Assembly (NCBI RefSeq): GCF_048898065.1
Contig: NZ_JBLWFI010000001.1
Span: 1,426,001-1,490,000 of the forward strand
Reading direction: 5' to 3'
Source: Tepidibacillus_B infernus
Lineage (GTDB): Bacteria; Bacillota; Bacilli; Tepidibacillales; Tepidibacillaceae
Length of the DNA: 64,000 bases
The notes beneath the pieces are model-generated. The model searched no databases and had not been told where the DNA came from. It saw only the letters and a program-made list of their open reading frames with translations. Below are positions 7,405 through 14,474 of the stretch, one piece after another. The first letter of the stretch is position 1. Each line of letters starts with the position of its first letter. The position numbers and the translations under genes are program-made.

Positions 7405-9564
7405 TTGGAACAACATCTTCCCATCTTTGCCTTGGATATAGGAACTAGAAGTGTTGTTGGTTTGATTTTAGTTCCTACTAAAGAAGGACAATTTGAAATA
7501 AAAGATTTGAAAATGATTGAACATAGAGAACGATCGATGTTGGATGGCCAAATTCATGATGTTGTAGCGGTTTCTGAAATTATTTCACAGGTAAAAAAAG
7601 AATTAGAGCAAAATAACGGCCCCTTACATAACGTAGCTGTTGCAGCAGCTGGTCGTTCTCTAAAAACTCGTCGTGTAAAGTTAGATATATCAATTCAGGG
7701 TCAACCATTACTTAGAAAAGAAGATATTCGCGCCTTAGAATTATCTGCTGTTCAAGAAGCACAAAGACAAATCGCAACAGAGAGTCAAATTGAGGATACG
7801 ACCCATTACCATTGTGTCGGCTACAGTGTGATCAATTATTTTTTAGATGATCAAATTATCGGTAATCTAATCGATCAACGAGGACAAAAAGCAACAGTGG
7901 AAATCATCGCTACCTTTCTTCCCCGTGTGGTCGTTGATTCACTTCTTTCCTCACTTACACGTGCTGAGTTAGGTTTGGAGGCACTAACATTAGAACCGAT
8001 TGCGGCTATCCATGTATTGATACCACCATCGATGAGAAAATTAAATCTCGCCCTTGTTGATATAGGTGCAGGTACTTCAGATATCGCCATTACGGCAGAA
8101 GGGACGATTATCGCTTATGGAATGGTGCCAGTCGCTGGAGATGAAATTACCGAAGCCATCAGTCAATCCTACATTTTAGATTTTCATATTGCCGAGGAAA
8201 TAAAGCGGCAATGTTCGACACAAGAGACCGTTCATTTTTCTGATATTTTAGGGATGTCTTACACACTTAACTCTAGTGAACTCATCGAACAAATCGATCA
8301 AGAGATTGAACAATTGGCAACTCAAATTGCAAATAAAATCATTGAATTAAATGGGGGTAAATCTCCACAAGCTGTGATGTTGGTTGGCGGGGGTAGTCAG
8401 ACACCAAAACTTTCCGATAAAATTGCAACAATATTAAATCTACCTAGACAAAGAGTTGCTGTTAGAGGGGCAGATGCGATTCAACAGCCAATCATTTGGC
8501 CAAAAAATCTAGTTAAAGGTCCTGAACTGATTACGCCCATCGGGATAGGGATTTCTTCTCGTCAAAATCCGATTCAATATTTTACCATTGAAGTGAATGG
8601 CGAATTTATTCATTTGTTTGAGATGAAAACCCTAACCATTGGCGATGTTTTAATTGCTGCAGGAATTTCGATAAAAAGTCTATATGGTAGGCCAGGGCTT
8701 GCTATGACTGTTAATATTAATGGTCAGATGAAAATCATTCCTGGAGAGCATGGCACTCTGCCAGAAATTTTATTAAATGAAGTACCTGCAACAATGGATA
8801 CTCAAGTGGCTAATGGAGACAAAATTGAAGTAAAGGCTGGGAAAAATGGTAAAAATGCTACCCTTACATTGGATCAAGCCCTTTTATTAAGCCCTATTCG
8901 CCCTTATCAAGTTACAATTGATGGAAAATTGCTTGAATTACCTGTTTTAGTTGAGATCAATGGAATCGATGTTGATTTTTCTACACCAATCTCAGATCGC
9001 GATTCGATCGTTTTTCATTCTGTTAGAAATATCGAAGAGGCTTTAATCCTTTCTGGATTCTCAACGATCCCTTTTGAAGAGAAAATCATAGAATTTATTT
9101 TTCAAGGAGAGCCTAGAAAAATCGTCTATGTTTCTAAAGATCTTTTCCGCAATGGTAAGAAGGTTTTATTGAAAGAACCGATCGCTGGCGGAGATGTGAT
9201 CACCTTTGCAAAAGAAACAAACCCGTATCCTACTATACGTGATTTAATGAATGAGAATCCTGATTTCCAATGGGGGATAGATGTGATATTTAATGGGAAT
9301 CCTGTTCATATTCAACCTTCTAGCTTACAGGTACTCATCAATAACAAAAAAAATTCTGTTGATTCCCCTATTGAACAGAATAGTGACATCACCATTCATG
9401 TGGAAGACCAGCAAATCGTTTTTAGTGATGTTTTTCGCTATGTTGAATTTGATACAACTCCACCATCGGGGGCAAGTAAATTTGTGATTAAAGTGAATGG
9501 GGAAGAAGGAGATTTTAATACCCTCATTAAACAAGGGGATCAATTAGAATTATACTGGGAATAA
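7405..9564 (+). CDS. FtsA/actin-like ATPase with extra C-terminal domains
   Basis: Actin/Hsp70-fold protein of the FtsA-PilM type. Phosphate-1 motif FALDIGTRSVVG at the N-terminus, phosphate-2 motif LALVDIGAGTSDIAI near residue 215, and adenosine motif AVMLVGGGSQTPKL near 325. At 719 residues it is far longer than classical FtsA (about 420). Residues 380-719 add several small beta-rich modules, including recurring stretches of the kind VxVNG/VxING, perhaps ubiquitin- or SLBB-like. The start is TTG at 7405 after GAAGGAGGGG. No ftsZ lies nearby, so a role in division is not supported by context; a membrane-associated scaffold ATPase is the safe reading. Confidence 0.8.
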   Translation: MEQHLPIFALDIGTRSVVGLILVPTKEGQFEIKDLKMIEHRERSMLDGQIHDVVAVSEIISQVKKELEQNNGPLHNVAVAAAGRSLKTRRVKLDISIQGQPLLRKEDIRALELSAVQEAQRQIATESQIEDTTHYHCVGYSVINYFLDDQIIGNLIDQRGQKATVEIIATFLPRVVVDSLLSSLTRAELGLEALTLEPIAAIHVLIPPSMRKLNLALVDIGAGTSDIAITAEGTIIAYGMVPVAGDEITEAISQSYILDFHIAEEIKRQCSTQETVHFSDILGMSYTLNSSELIEQIDQEIEQLATQIANKIIELNGGKSPQAVMLVGGGSQTPKLSDKIATILNLPRQRVAVRGADAIQQPIIWPKNLVKGPELITPIGIGISSRQNPIQYFTIEVNGEFIHLFEMKTLTIGDVLIAAGISIKSLYGRPGLAMTVNINGQMKIIPGEHGTLPEILLNEVPATMDTQVANGDKIEVKAGKNGKNATLTLDQALLLSPIRPYQVTIDGKLLELPVLVEINGIDVDFSTPISDRDSIVFHSVRNIEEALILSGFSTIPFEEKIIEFIFQGEPRKIVYVSKDLFRNGKKVLLKEPIAGGDVITFAKETNPYPTIRDLMNENPDFQWGIDVIFNGNPVHIQPSSLQVLINNKKNSVDSPIEQNSDITIHVEDQQIVFSDVFRYVEFDTTPPSGASKFVIKVNGEEGDFNTLIKQGDQLELYWE

Positions 9565-9569
9565 GAAAA

Positions 9570-9609
9570 GGTTTGTATATTCCAACACGGCTTATGGAAT
9601 ATACAAACC
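9570..9609. repeat. Family A inverted repeat, minimal copy
   Basis: Perfect 15-bp arms GGTTTGTATATTCCA / TGGAATATACAAACC around a 10-nt loop. It lies exactly between the convergent FtsA-like gene and larE, where no other terminator is visible, so it may serve as a bidirectional terminator. Confidence 0.85.
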
Positions 9610-9614
9610 CGCTA

Positions 9615-10418
9615 CTATCTTTGTAAAAGTTTGTTCATGCTTCCACTTCTAAACCCTTCTAAATCTGCTGTTACATAATCAAATCCAAATGAATGTAACT
9701 TCGAAGCAATTTCTTGATGCATCTCCACGATCTTACTTAGTTTATCTGGCTCAACCTCAATTCTCGCGATATCGCCATGTGTACGAACCCTCACTTGACG
9801 AAAACCTAGTCTCTTTAAATATTCTTCAGATTGTTCCACCCTTGTTAGCTTTTTCACCGTTATTTCTTCTCCATAAGCAATCCGAGAAGATAGACAGGCA
9901 GAAGAAGGCTTATCCCATGTTTCTAATTCAAGTTGCTTGGATAATTCCCTAATCTCCCCTTTAAATAATCCTGCTTCTTGAAGTGGGGCTCTGACCCCAT
10001 GCTCTTTTGCTGCCTTTACTCCTGGCCTATAGTCATTCGTATCATCAGCAATTAAACCAAAAACGATGTGTTTAAACCCATGTTTTAATTGAATCGGTGC
10101 TAATTCTTCAAATAATCCTTTTTTGCAGAAATAACAACGATTTTTGGTATTTTCTTTATATCCAGGGATTGCCAACTCAGATGTTTCAATCACAATATGT
10201 TTTGCCCCTATTTTTTTAGCAGTTTGTTTTGCTAATACCAGCTCACTAGATGGGTAAGACTCTGAATCCGTAGTAACAGCTATTACTTTATCAGATCCTA
10301 AAACATCTATTGCAACTTTTAACAATAATGTAGAGTCAACTCCACCTGAAAAGGCGACAACCACGCTTTCAAGTTCACTTAAAATTTTTTGAAGCTTTAT
10401 GTATTTATCTTGCAGCAC
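9615..10418 (-). CDS. larE: LarE-type ATP-dependent sacrificial sulfur transferase
   Basis: PP-loop ATPase (SGGVDSTLLL near residue 25) of the LarE family. LarE provides sulfur from its own cysteine to the pyridinium-bisthiocarboxylate mononucleotide that becomes the nickel-pincer cofactor. Conserved blocks are NRCYFCKKGLFEEL and the C-terminal PSSACLSSR, which carries the candidate sacrificial Cys. The open frame runs upstream into a family A repeat (to 10511), which is not a real N-terminus. GGAGGG directly abuts ATG 10424, so GTG 10418, six bases further on, has better spacing. No larB or larC is next to it. Confidence 0.88.
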   Translation of the reverse strand: MLQDKYIKLQKILSELESVVVAFSGGVDSTLLLKVAIDVLGSDKVIAVTTDSESYPSSELVLAKQTAKKIGAKHIVIETSELAIPGYKENTKNRCYFCKKGLFEELAPIQLKHGFKHIVFGLIADDTNDYRPGVKAAKEHGVRAPLQEAGLFKGEIRELSKQLELETWDKPSSACLSSRIAYGEEITVKKLTRVEQSEEYLKRLGFRQVRVRTHGDIARIEVEPDKLSKIVEMHQEIASKLHSFGFDYVTADLEGFRSGSMNKLLQR

Positions 10419-10482
10419 CTTCATCCCTCCTAACCTCTCTCTGTACAACATTTTAACACAAAACTTTCCTTTCCATAAAAAA

Positions 10483-10586
10483 GGTTTGTATATTCCATCG
10501 CGCTCCGTCATCCGTGCCCTTCTATGAATAAAGATTACGGAGAGAAGGGCACTTCTGAAGGTCGCAGCTTATGGAATATACAAACC
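10483..10586. repeat. Family A inverted repeat, long copy 2
   Basis: Arms 10483-10497 and 10572-10586 are identical to copy 1. The core differs from 2992-3055 by very few bases (GCGCTCCGT instead of GCTCTCCGT) and lacks the 53-bp segment. The short palindrome AAAAAAGTtatACTTTTTT (10603-10621) follows. Confidence 0.85.
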
Positions 10587-10633
10587 CTTAAATGACAAGT
10601 GGAAAAAAGTTATACTTTTTTATCTTTTTAAAA

Positions 10634-10665
10634 AATCTTCACCAAACATTTCATTGGTGAAGATT
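10634..10665 (-). terminator. Terminator of the sigma/anti-sigma operon
   Basis: 12-bp perfect stem AATCTTCACCAA / TTGGTGAAGATT, 8-nt loop, followed by TTTTTT in the leftward direction. It starts 3 bp past the anti-sigma stop codon. Confidence 0.9.
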
Positions 10666-10667
10666 CA

Positions 10668-11444
10668 TTATTGTAGTTGCAATGGTTGTTGATATGAGAC
10701 TTCTGTAAAGTGTTCAAATAATCGGCTAACCTTATCCTTACTTTTAGGAAATTGAAAGGCTTTAAAAGTAGAATGTCCTTCCTCTTGTACAAGAGCTACA
10801 GAGGTAGGAAATTGAATATTCTCTTCATCAAATTCAATTTTAGAACCAGTAATAAAAGTCATGATTTCCATAAGAGTTTTTTTATCGGGAACATCAACAA
10901 AAACATAATGATCAGAGGGAAAAACCGTTTTAAATGTTGGAATTTGACTATAGGCACTAGGATAAACCCAGGTTACATCAATATATTGATGCTCCCCGTG
11001 CTCGTTACTTCGATGGGTTCGTAATAACACCATACCTCTACTCTTAGGTCGAAGTAAAATAACTTCAGGGTTTTCTAATGGAATCGGTAACTGCTCCGTA
11101 TCATCTGCAAAGACATAATTTCGATAAACAGGAAGATTTCCTTTAAAATTCATCAAACCGATACCTAAAGGATCATATACAACCAAGAAAAATGCACTAA
11201 ATACAGCAAAACAAGCAGTGATACATTTATAAGTTATCCTTCTTGCTCTTTTTTTCCCTTTTTCCTCTTGTATAAAAGAGATGTCTTCCATCAATGAAAC
11301 CATTTTTACCATATCTTGCAGATCTTCTCTACAATGATCACAATACTTTATATGTTCATTTAATTCCCTTTTTTCCCCTTCACTAATGGTTTGATCAACA
11401 TAATCCTGAATTAAACGTTCATAGCGACCACAAGACATAGGCAT
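10668..11444 (-). CDS. Membrane anti-sigma factor with zinc-finger (zf-HC2)
   Basis: The cytoplasmic N-terminus carries the zinc anti-sigma motif HIKYCDHC (His-x3-Cys-x2-Cys, near residue 30). One membrane span (about residues 72-92, ITACFAVFSAFFLVVY) is followed by an extracytoplasmic domain of about 165 residues that I do not recognise. It is encoded 13 bp downstream of the ECF sigma gene, the standard arrangement for a sigma factor held at the membrane by its cognate anti-sigma. Of three in-frame ATGs, the second (11444) has the best spacing (8 nt) from AAGGGAG. The signal that releases the sigma factor is unknown. Confidence 0.82.
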   Translation of the reverse strand: MPMSCGRYERLIQDYVDQTISEGEKRELNEHIKYCDHCREDLQDMVKMVSLMEDISFIQEEKGKKRARRITYKCITACFAVFSAFFLVVYDPLGIGLMNFKGNLPVYRNYVFADDTEQLPIPLENPEVILLRPKSRGMVLLRTHRSNEHGEHQYIDVTWVYPSAYSQIPTFKTVFPSDHYVFVDVPDKKTLMEIMTFITGSKIEFDEENIQFPTSVALVQEEGHSTFKAFQFPKSKDKVSRLFEHFTEVSYQQPLQLQ

Positions 11445-11457
11445 AGGCATTACTCCC

Positions 11458-11997
11458 TTAATTTGAAAGTCTGCTTTTTAGCATTTTTCTTGCTCTAAAC
11501 AGTTGTGTTTTTACCGTACCTTCGGGAATTTGCAGCGCTTCACTAATTTCACTATAACTATATCCTTCAAAATGGCGCAATATTAGTACATTGCGATAAA
11601 TATCAGGGAGCTGTTCTATCTCATTTTTTACTTTTTCAAGAGCTAATTTTTGTTCTACTTGTTCCTCAACAGATGGTGTATATTGGCTTACTTGAGTTGG
11701 TGAGAGTACTTGATCTTCAATTGCCACCACTTTTAAACTTTTCTTTCTAACTTTATCTCTAAATCGGTTTGTCATCATCATTCTAAGCCAAGCTTTTAAA
11801 GACTTTTCGTAAACATACTTGTCCGATTTACGATGAGCCTGCCACATGGTCTCTTGCGTCAAATCTTCAGCATCTTCTTGATTACCGGTTAACCGATAAG
11901 CCAAATGGTATAAATAGCGGCTGTGTTCAAGGATCCGCTCTAGAAATTCATCTTTTTTCCCTGTTTTATGCTCAATTGTATATTGATTACTATTCAT
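11458..11997 (-). CDS. ECF (group IV) RNA polymerase sigma factor
   Basis: 180 residues with region 2 (HLAYRLTGNQEDAEDLTQET, then SLKAWLRMMMTNRFRD) and region 4 (LPDIYRNVLILRHFEGYSYS, then EGTVKTQLFRARKML). This is the two-domain layout of SigW/SigM/SigX-like ECF factors. ATG 11997 is chosen because GAGG lies 5 nt ahead and the protein then matches family length; the longer frame would overlap zur. An ECF-type promoter sits 85 bp upstream (12082-12107), which suggests autoregulation. The exact subgroup cannot be assigned by eye. Confidence 0.88.
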   Translation of the reverse strand: MNSNQYTIEHKTGKKDEFLERILEHSRYLYHLAYRLTGNQEDAEDLTQETMWQAHRKSDKYVYEKSLKAWLRMMMTNRFRDKVRKKSLKVVAIEDQVLSPTQVSQYTPSVEEQVEQKLALEKVKNEIEQLPDIYRNVLILRHFEGYSYSEISEALQIPEGTVKTQLFRARKMLKSRLSN

Positions 11998-12081
11998 ATT
12001 CCTCAACCCATTTCTACCCTTTAAATTTTTATATGGTAAATTTATGGTAAATGTATTGATATTTTTCTCTATATTTAGAGT

Positions 12082-12107
12082 AACGTAACATGTCCTAAAA
12101 AGTTTCA
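12082..12107 (-). promoter_or_regulatory. ECF-type promoter of the sigma/anti-sigma operon
   Basis: -35 TGAAAC (12107-12102), exactly 16 nt, -10 CGTTA (12085-12081). This fits the TGAAAC-N16-CGT pattern shared by SigW, SigM and SigX regulons. The -35 element overlaps the stop codon of zur. Confidence 0.75.
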
Positions 12108-12527
12108 GGTATTTTTTCCCTGTTGACATTCTTTGCATAATCCATAAATCTCGAACTTATGCCCAGTGACTCTAAAGTCACCTGCTAAACCTTGTAATAA
12201 ATCCATTGGACACTCAGGTAATACCGAGGTTTGCCCACATTTTGTGCAAACTAAATGATGGTGATGATCCTCGATACAAGTAACTCTGTATTTTGCTTCC
12301 CCTTCAAATTGGGTTTCTTCTAGTAGATCTAGATCTGAAAGAATGGATAGGTTTCGATATATGGTATCAAAACTAACGCCAGGGAATCGGTCTTGAACTT
12401 CATTTAAGATTTCCTTTGCTGATACATAACGGTTTTGTTTAAAAATCGTTTCAATGATTTCTTTTCTTTGTTCTGTTAGTTTATACCCTTGTTCCTTGAG
12501 AATTTGCATAATCTCATTAACCTTCAA
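12105..12527 (-). CDS. zur: Fur-family zinc uptake regulator
   Basis: 140-residue Fur-family repressor. The winged helix (FDTIYRNLSILSDLDLLEE) is followed by the metal-binding dimer domain with HHHHLVCTKCG, CPMD and a C-terminal CKEC, which gives the structural zinc site C-x2-C ... C-x2-C. GHKFEIYGLCKEC and CPMD match Bacillus Zur more closely than Fur or PerR. GGAGGG touches ATG 12533, so TTG 12527 (reading MKVNEIMQIL), with 6-nt spacing, is the likely start. Zinc transporter genes are not in this window, so the regulon is unseen. Confidence 0.85.
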   Translation of the reverse strand: MKVNEIMQILKEQGYKLTEQRKEIIETIFKQNRYVSAKEILNEVQDRFPGVSFDTIYRNLSILSDLDLLEETQFEGEAKYRVTCIEDHHHHLVCTKCGQTSVLPECPMDLLQGLAGDFRVTGHKFEIYGLCKECQQGKNT

Positions 12528-12632
12528 AACCATCCCTCCATTCCACAAACCCTTTTTAAAAAAGGAAGAAAGTATAACACTCTCTATTTCAAATACAGTA
12601 TAGGGTTTTCTCTCCTTTTCGTCAAATCACGG

Positions 12633-12704
12633 CTATCGTTTCTTTGCTAATGCTCGCCTTGCTTCAGGTACTACGATTTTATTGCGATTTCGTCTTCTAC
12701 CCAT
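12633..12704 (-). CDS. 23-codon reading frame resembling the N-terminus of an alpha/beta SASP
   Basis: ATG at 12704 with AGAGGA 8 nt upstream. The peptide is arginine-rich (MGRRRNRN) followed by KIVVPEARRALAKKR, then TAG. The VPEAxxAL block resembles the first 25 residues of alpha/beta-type small acid-soluble spore proteins, but the DNA-binding remainder is missing. Downstream bases do not restore it in another frame as far as I can see. It is either a decayed SASP gene or an unrelated micropeptide. Confidence 0.3.
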   Translation of the reverse strand: MGRRRNRNKIVVPEARRALAKKR

Positions 12705-12812
12705 TTATATTTCCTCTTATTCACGAATTGTTATTTAATAATGAATAAAAAAACCTATCTTGTACTAAATCTTAAAAAATTGGTTTATAATGTTAAAATG
12801 GAGGGATCAAGA

Positions 12813-13712
12813 ATGATTAAAATAAAAAACAAATTTAAATTAAAATTAAGTTTAATCATGTTCATTTCCATATTTTTATTTGTTAGTATCAACCCTGTTT
12901 TTGCAGATTCGATGGCAGGCAGTCAAATCATTACATTAGGAAAAGATTTAAGTAAAACCCAAAGAGATCAAATACTTCAGCAGTTTGAGGCCGCACAAGA
13001 CGTACCAATTGTTGAAGTAACTAATCAAGAAGAACACCAATATCTAGGTGATACGCTTCCTGCAAAGGTGATTGGTTCCAAAGCGATCTCTTCGTCAATG
13101 ATTACCTTTGGAGAATCAGGTTCAGGATTAACCATTGATAGCAACAATATCACATGGGTTACCAATGAGATGTATATAAGTGCATTAACAACCGCGGGTA
13201 TCTCTGATGCAGAAATAAAGGTAACTGCACCCTTTCCTGTTTCTGGTACTGCTGCTTTAACTGGGATTATTAAAGCTTTTGAACAAGCCACAGGCAAAGA
13301 AATTAATGAAGATGTAAAAAAAGTAGCCAACGAAGAAATGGTTAGAACTGCTCAATTGGCCGATCAAATTGGCGACAAAGAAAAAGCAGTTGAATTTATG
13401 AAACGCATTAAGGAAGAGCTGGCTAAGCAATCAGCAAAATTATCTGATGCAGAATTAAGGGCTTTAATTGAGCAAGTTGCTCAGGATTTAAATATCCAAT
13501 TAACCGGTGACGAATTAAATTCCTTAATCTCGTTACTTCGAAAGCTGCAAAATGCCAATATCGATTGGGATTTAGTGAGTCAACGATTAGACCAAATAAA
13601 GACAGGTTTTCAAAACTTTGTCCAAAACAATCCAGAAGCTAAATCCTTCTTCAGAGAATTATTAAATTTCATTAAGAATCTAATCGATAAAATTCTGTCC
13701 TGGTTAGGCTAA
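12813..13712 (+). CDS. ypuA: DUF1002 (YpuA-like) secreted protein
   Basis: 299 residues. A signal peptide of about 30 residues (KFKLKLSLIMFISIFLFVS) ends at an AxA-like site, NPVFA-DS. The mature protein fits the DUF1002 family (QIITLGKDLSKTQRDQIL, then VEVTNQEEHQYLG). DUF1002 proteins are conserved in Bacillales; the molecular function is unknown, with cell-envelope stress links reported for YpuA. ATG 12813 has GGAGGG 7 nt upstream; the longer frame from 12741 would put this site inside the coding region. The C-terminus is amphipathic and ends hydrophobic (FIKNLIDKILSWLG). Confidence 0.82.
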   Translation: MIKIKNKFKLKLSLIMFISIFLFVSINPVFADSMAGSQIITLGKDLSKTQRDQILQQFEAAQDVPIVEVTNQEEHQYLGDTLPAKVIGSKAISSSMITFGESGSGLTIDSNNITWVTNEMYISALTTAGISDAEIKVTAPFPVSGTAALTGIIKAFEQATGKEINEDVKKVANEEMVRTAQLADQIGDKEKAVEFMKRIKEELAKQSAKLSDAELRALIEQVAQDLNIQLTGDELNSLISLLRKLQNANIDWDLVSQRLDQIKTGFQNFVQNNPEAKSFFRELLNFIKNLIDKILSWLG

Positions 13713-13732
13713 AACCAATAAGAGAAGACAAG

Positions 13733-13757
13733 AAAACTCCTTTTAAAAGGAGTTTTT
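13733..13757 (+). terminator. Terminator after the DUF1002 gene
   Basis: AAAACTCC / GGAGTTTT stem with a tetranucleotide-rich loop and a T run. Confidence 0.75.
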
Positions 13758-13777
13758 CTAATAGAAAAAAGATCGCT

Positions 13778-13855
13778 TTACTCGTGGAAATAATCACCAT
13801 ACCGTGATCCTTTGTAAGACAAAAATTCTGACTTACGCATGATATGAGGCTTCAA
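13778..13855 (-). CDS. Candidate 25-residue peptide
   Basis: TTG at 13855 with GGGGAGG 7 nt ahead. The frame reads 25 codons to TAA: MKPHIMRKSEFLSY then KGSRYGDYFHE. It is polar and rich in Tyr, Ser and Lys. I recognise no homologue; it lies alone between the DUF1002 terminator and the DUF1294 gene. Support is only the strong ribosome site and the otherwise empty intergenic space. Confidence 0.3.
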   Translation of the reverse strand: MKPHIMRKSEFLSYKGSRYGDYFHE

Positions 13856-13943
13856 TGTAATTCCTCCCCTAATGAATAGTCATTATTTAATGTCTACAGT
13901 TTTAGAGGAAACTATGTAACACTTTCATATGACACGATCATTA

Positions 13944-14285
13944 CTAATAAAAAATCCATCTATACAATAAGATATTAACCAACACAAGGATGGGAATTCC
14001 ATATTTAAATGATGGGTGTAAGGTTTTGTGGTGAAAAGTACGCATACCCGCAAAGATCCCTATAGCACCTCCAAAAAAAGCCCAAACAAAGAATAGCTGT
14101 TCTGGTATTCGCCACTTACCCCTTCTTGCCTTATTCTTGTCATAACCAAAGACAAAATAGGAAAGAAGATTGAATATAATGATTAAGATCATCAGCCATT
14201 TTTGTTGCTGAAACTGATATGTTATTAACATCAAAACCATAAAAATTAAAGGAATTCCCCATATCCATAATCTGTTTTTCTTCAT
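13944..14285 (-). CDS. DUF1294 small membrane protein
   Basis: 113 residues with four predicted membrane segments. The DUF1294 core is visible: YDKNKARRGKWRIPE (residues 48-62) followed by FFGGAIGIFAGMRTFHHKT. The family is widespread and uncharacterised, often fused to cold-shock domains in other bacteria. AGAGGAT precedes the ATG. It is divergent from the ABC transporter operon, with 190 bp between. Confidence 0.8.
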   Translation of the reverse strand: MKKNRLWIWGIPLIFMVLMLITYQFQQQKWLMILIIIFNLLSYFVFGYDKNKARRGKWRIPEQLFFVWAFFGGAIGIFAGMRTFHHKTLHPSFKYGIPILVLVNILLYRWIFY

Positions 14286-14474
14286 TTTCTTATCCTCTCT
14301 TCACTCTTCATTAAAGCTATTTCTTAGATAGTTTTCATACTGTGTGTATTGTATCATAAAATCTTTAGATGAAATCAGACATAACTTGTACTTTTTGGTA
14401 CTTTGTTGGCCTTTTTTTATTTGTTTTATGTTATTATTATTTCGTATGGCGAAATTTTCTCAGAGGTGGCTTGC

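Noticed and set aside
12105..12527. PerR or Fur instead of Zur
   Set aside because: The CPMD and GHKFEIYG stretches and HHHHLVC fit Zur better; no peroxide or siderophore genes are adjacent.
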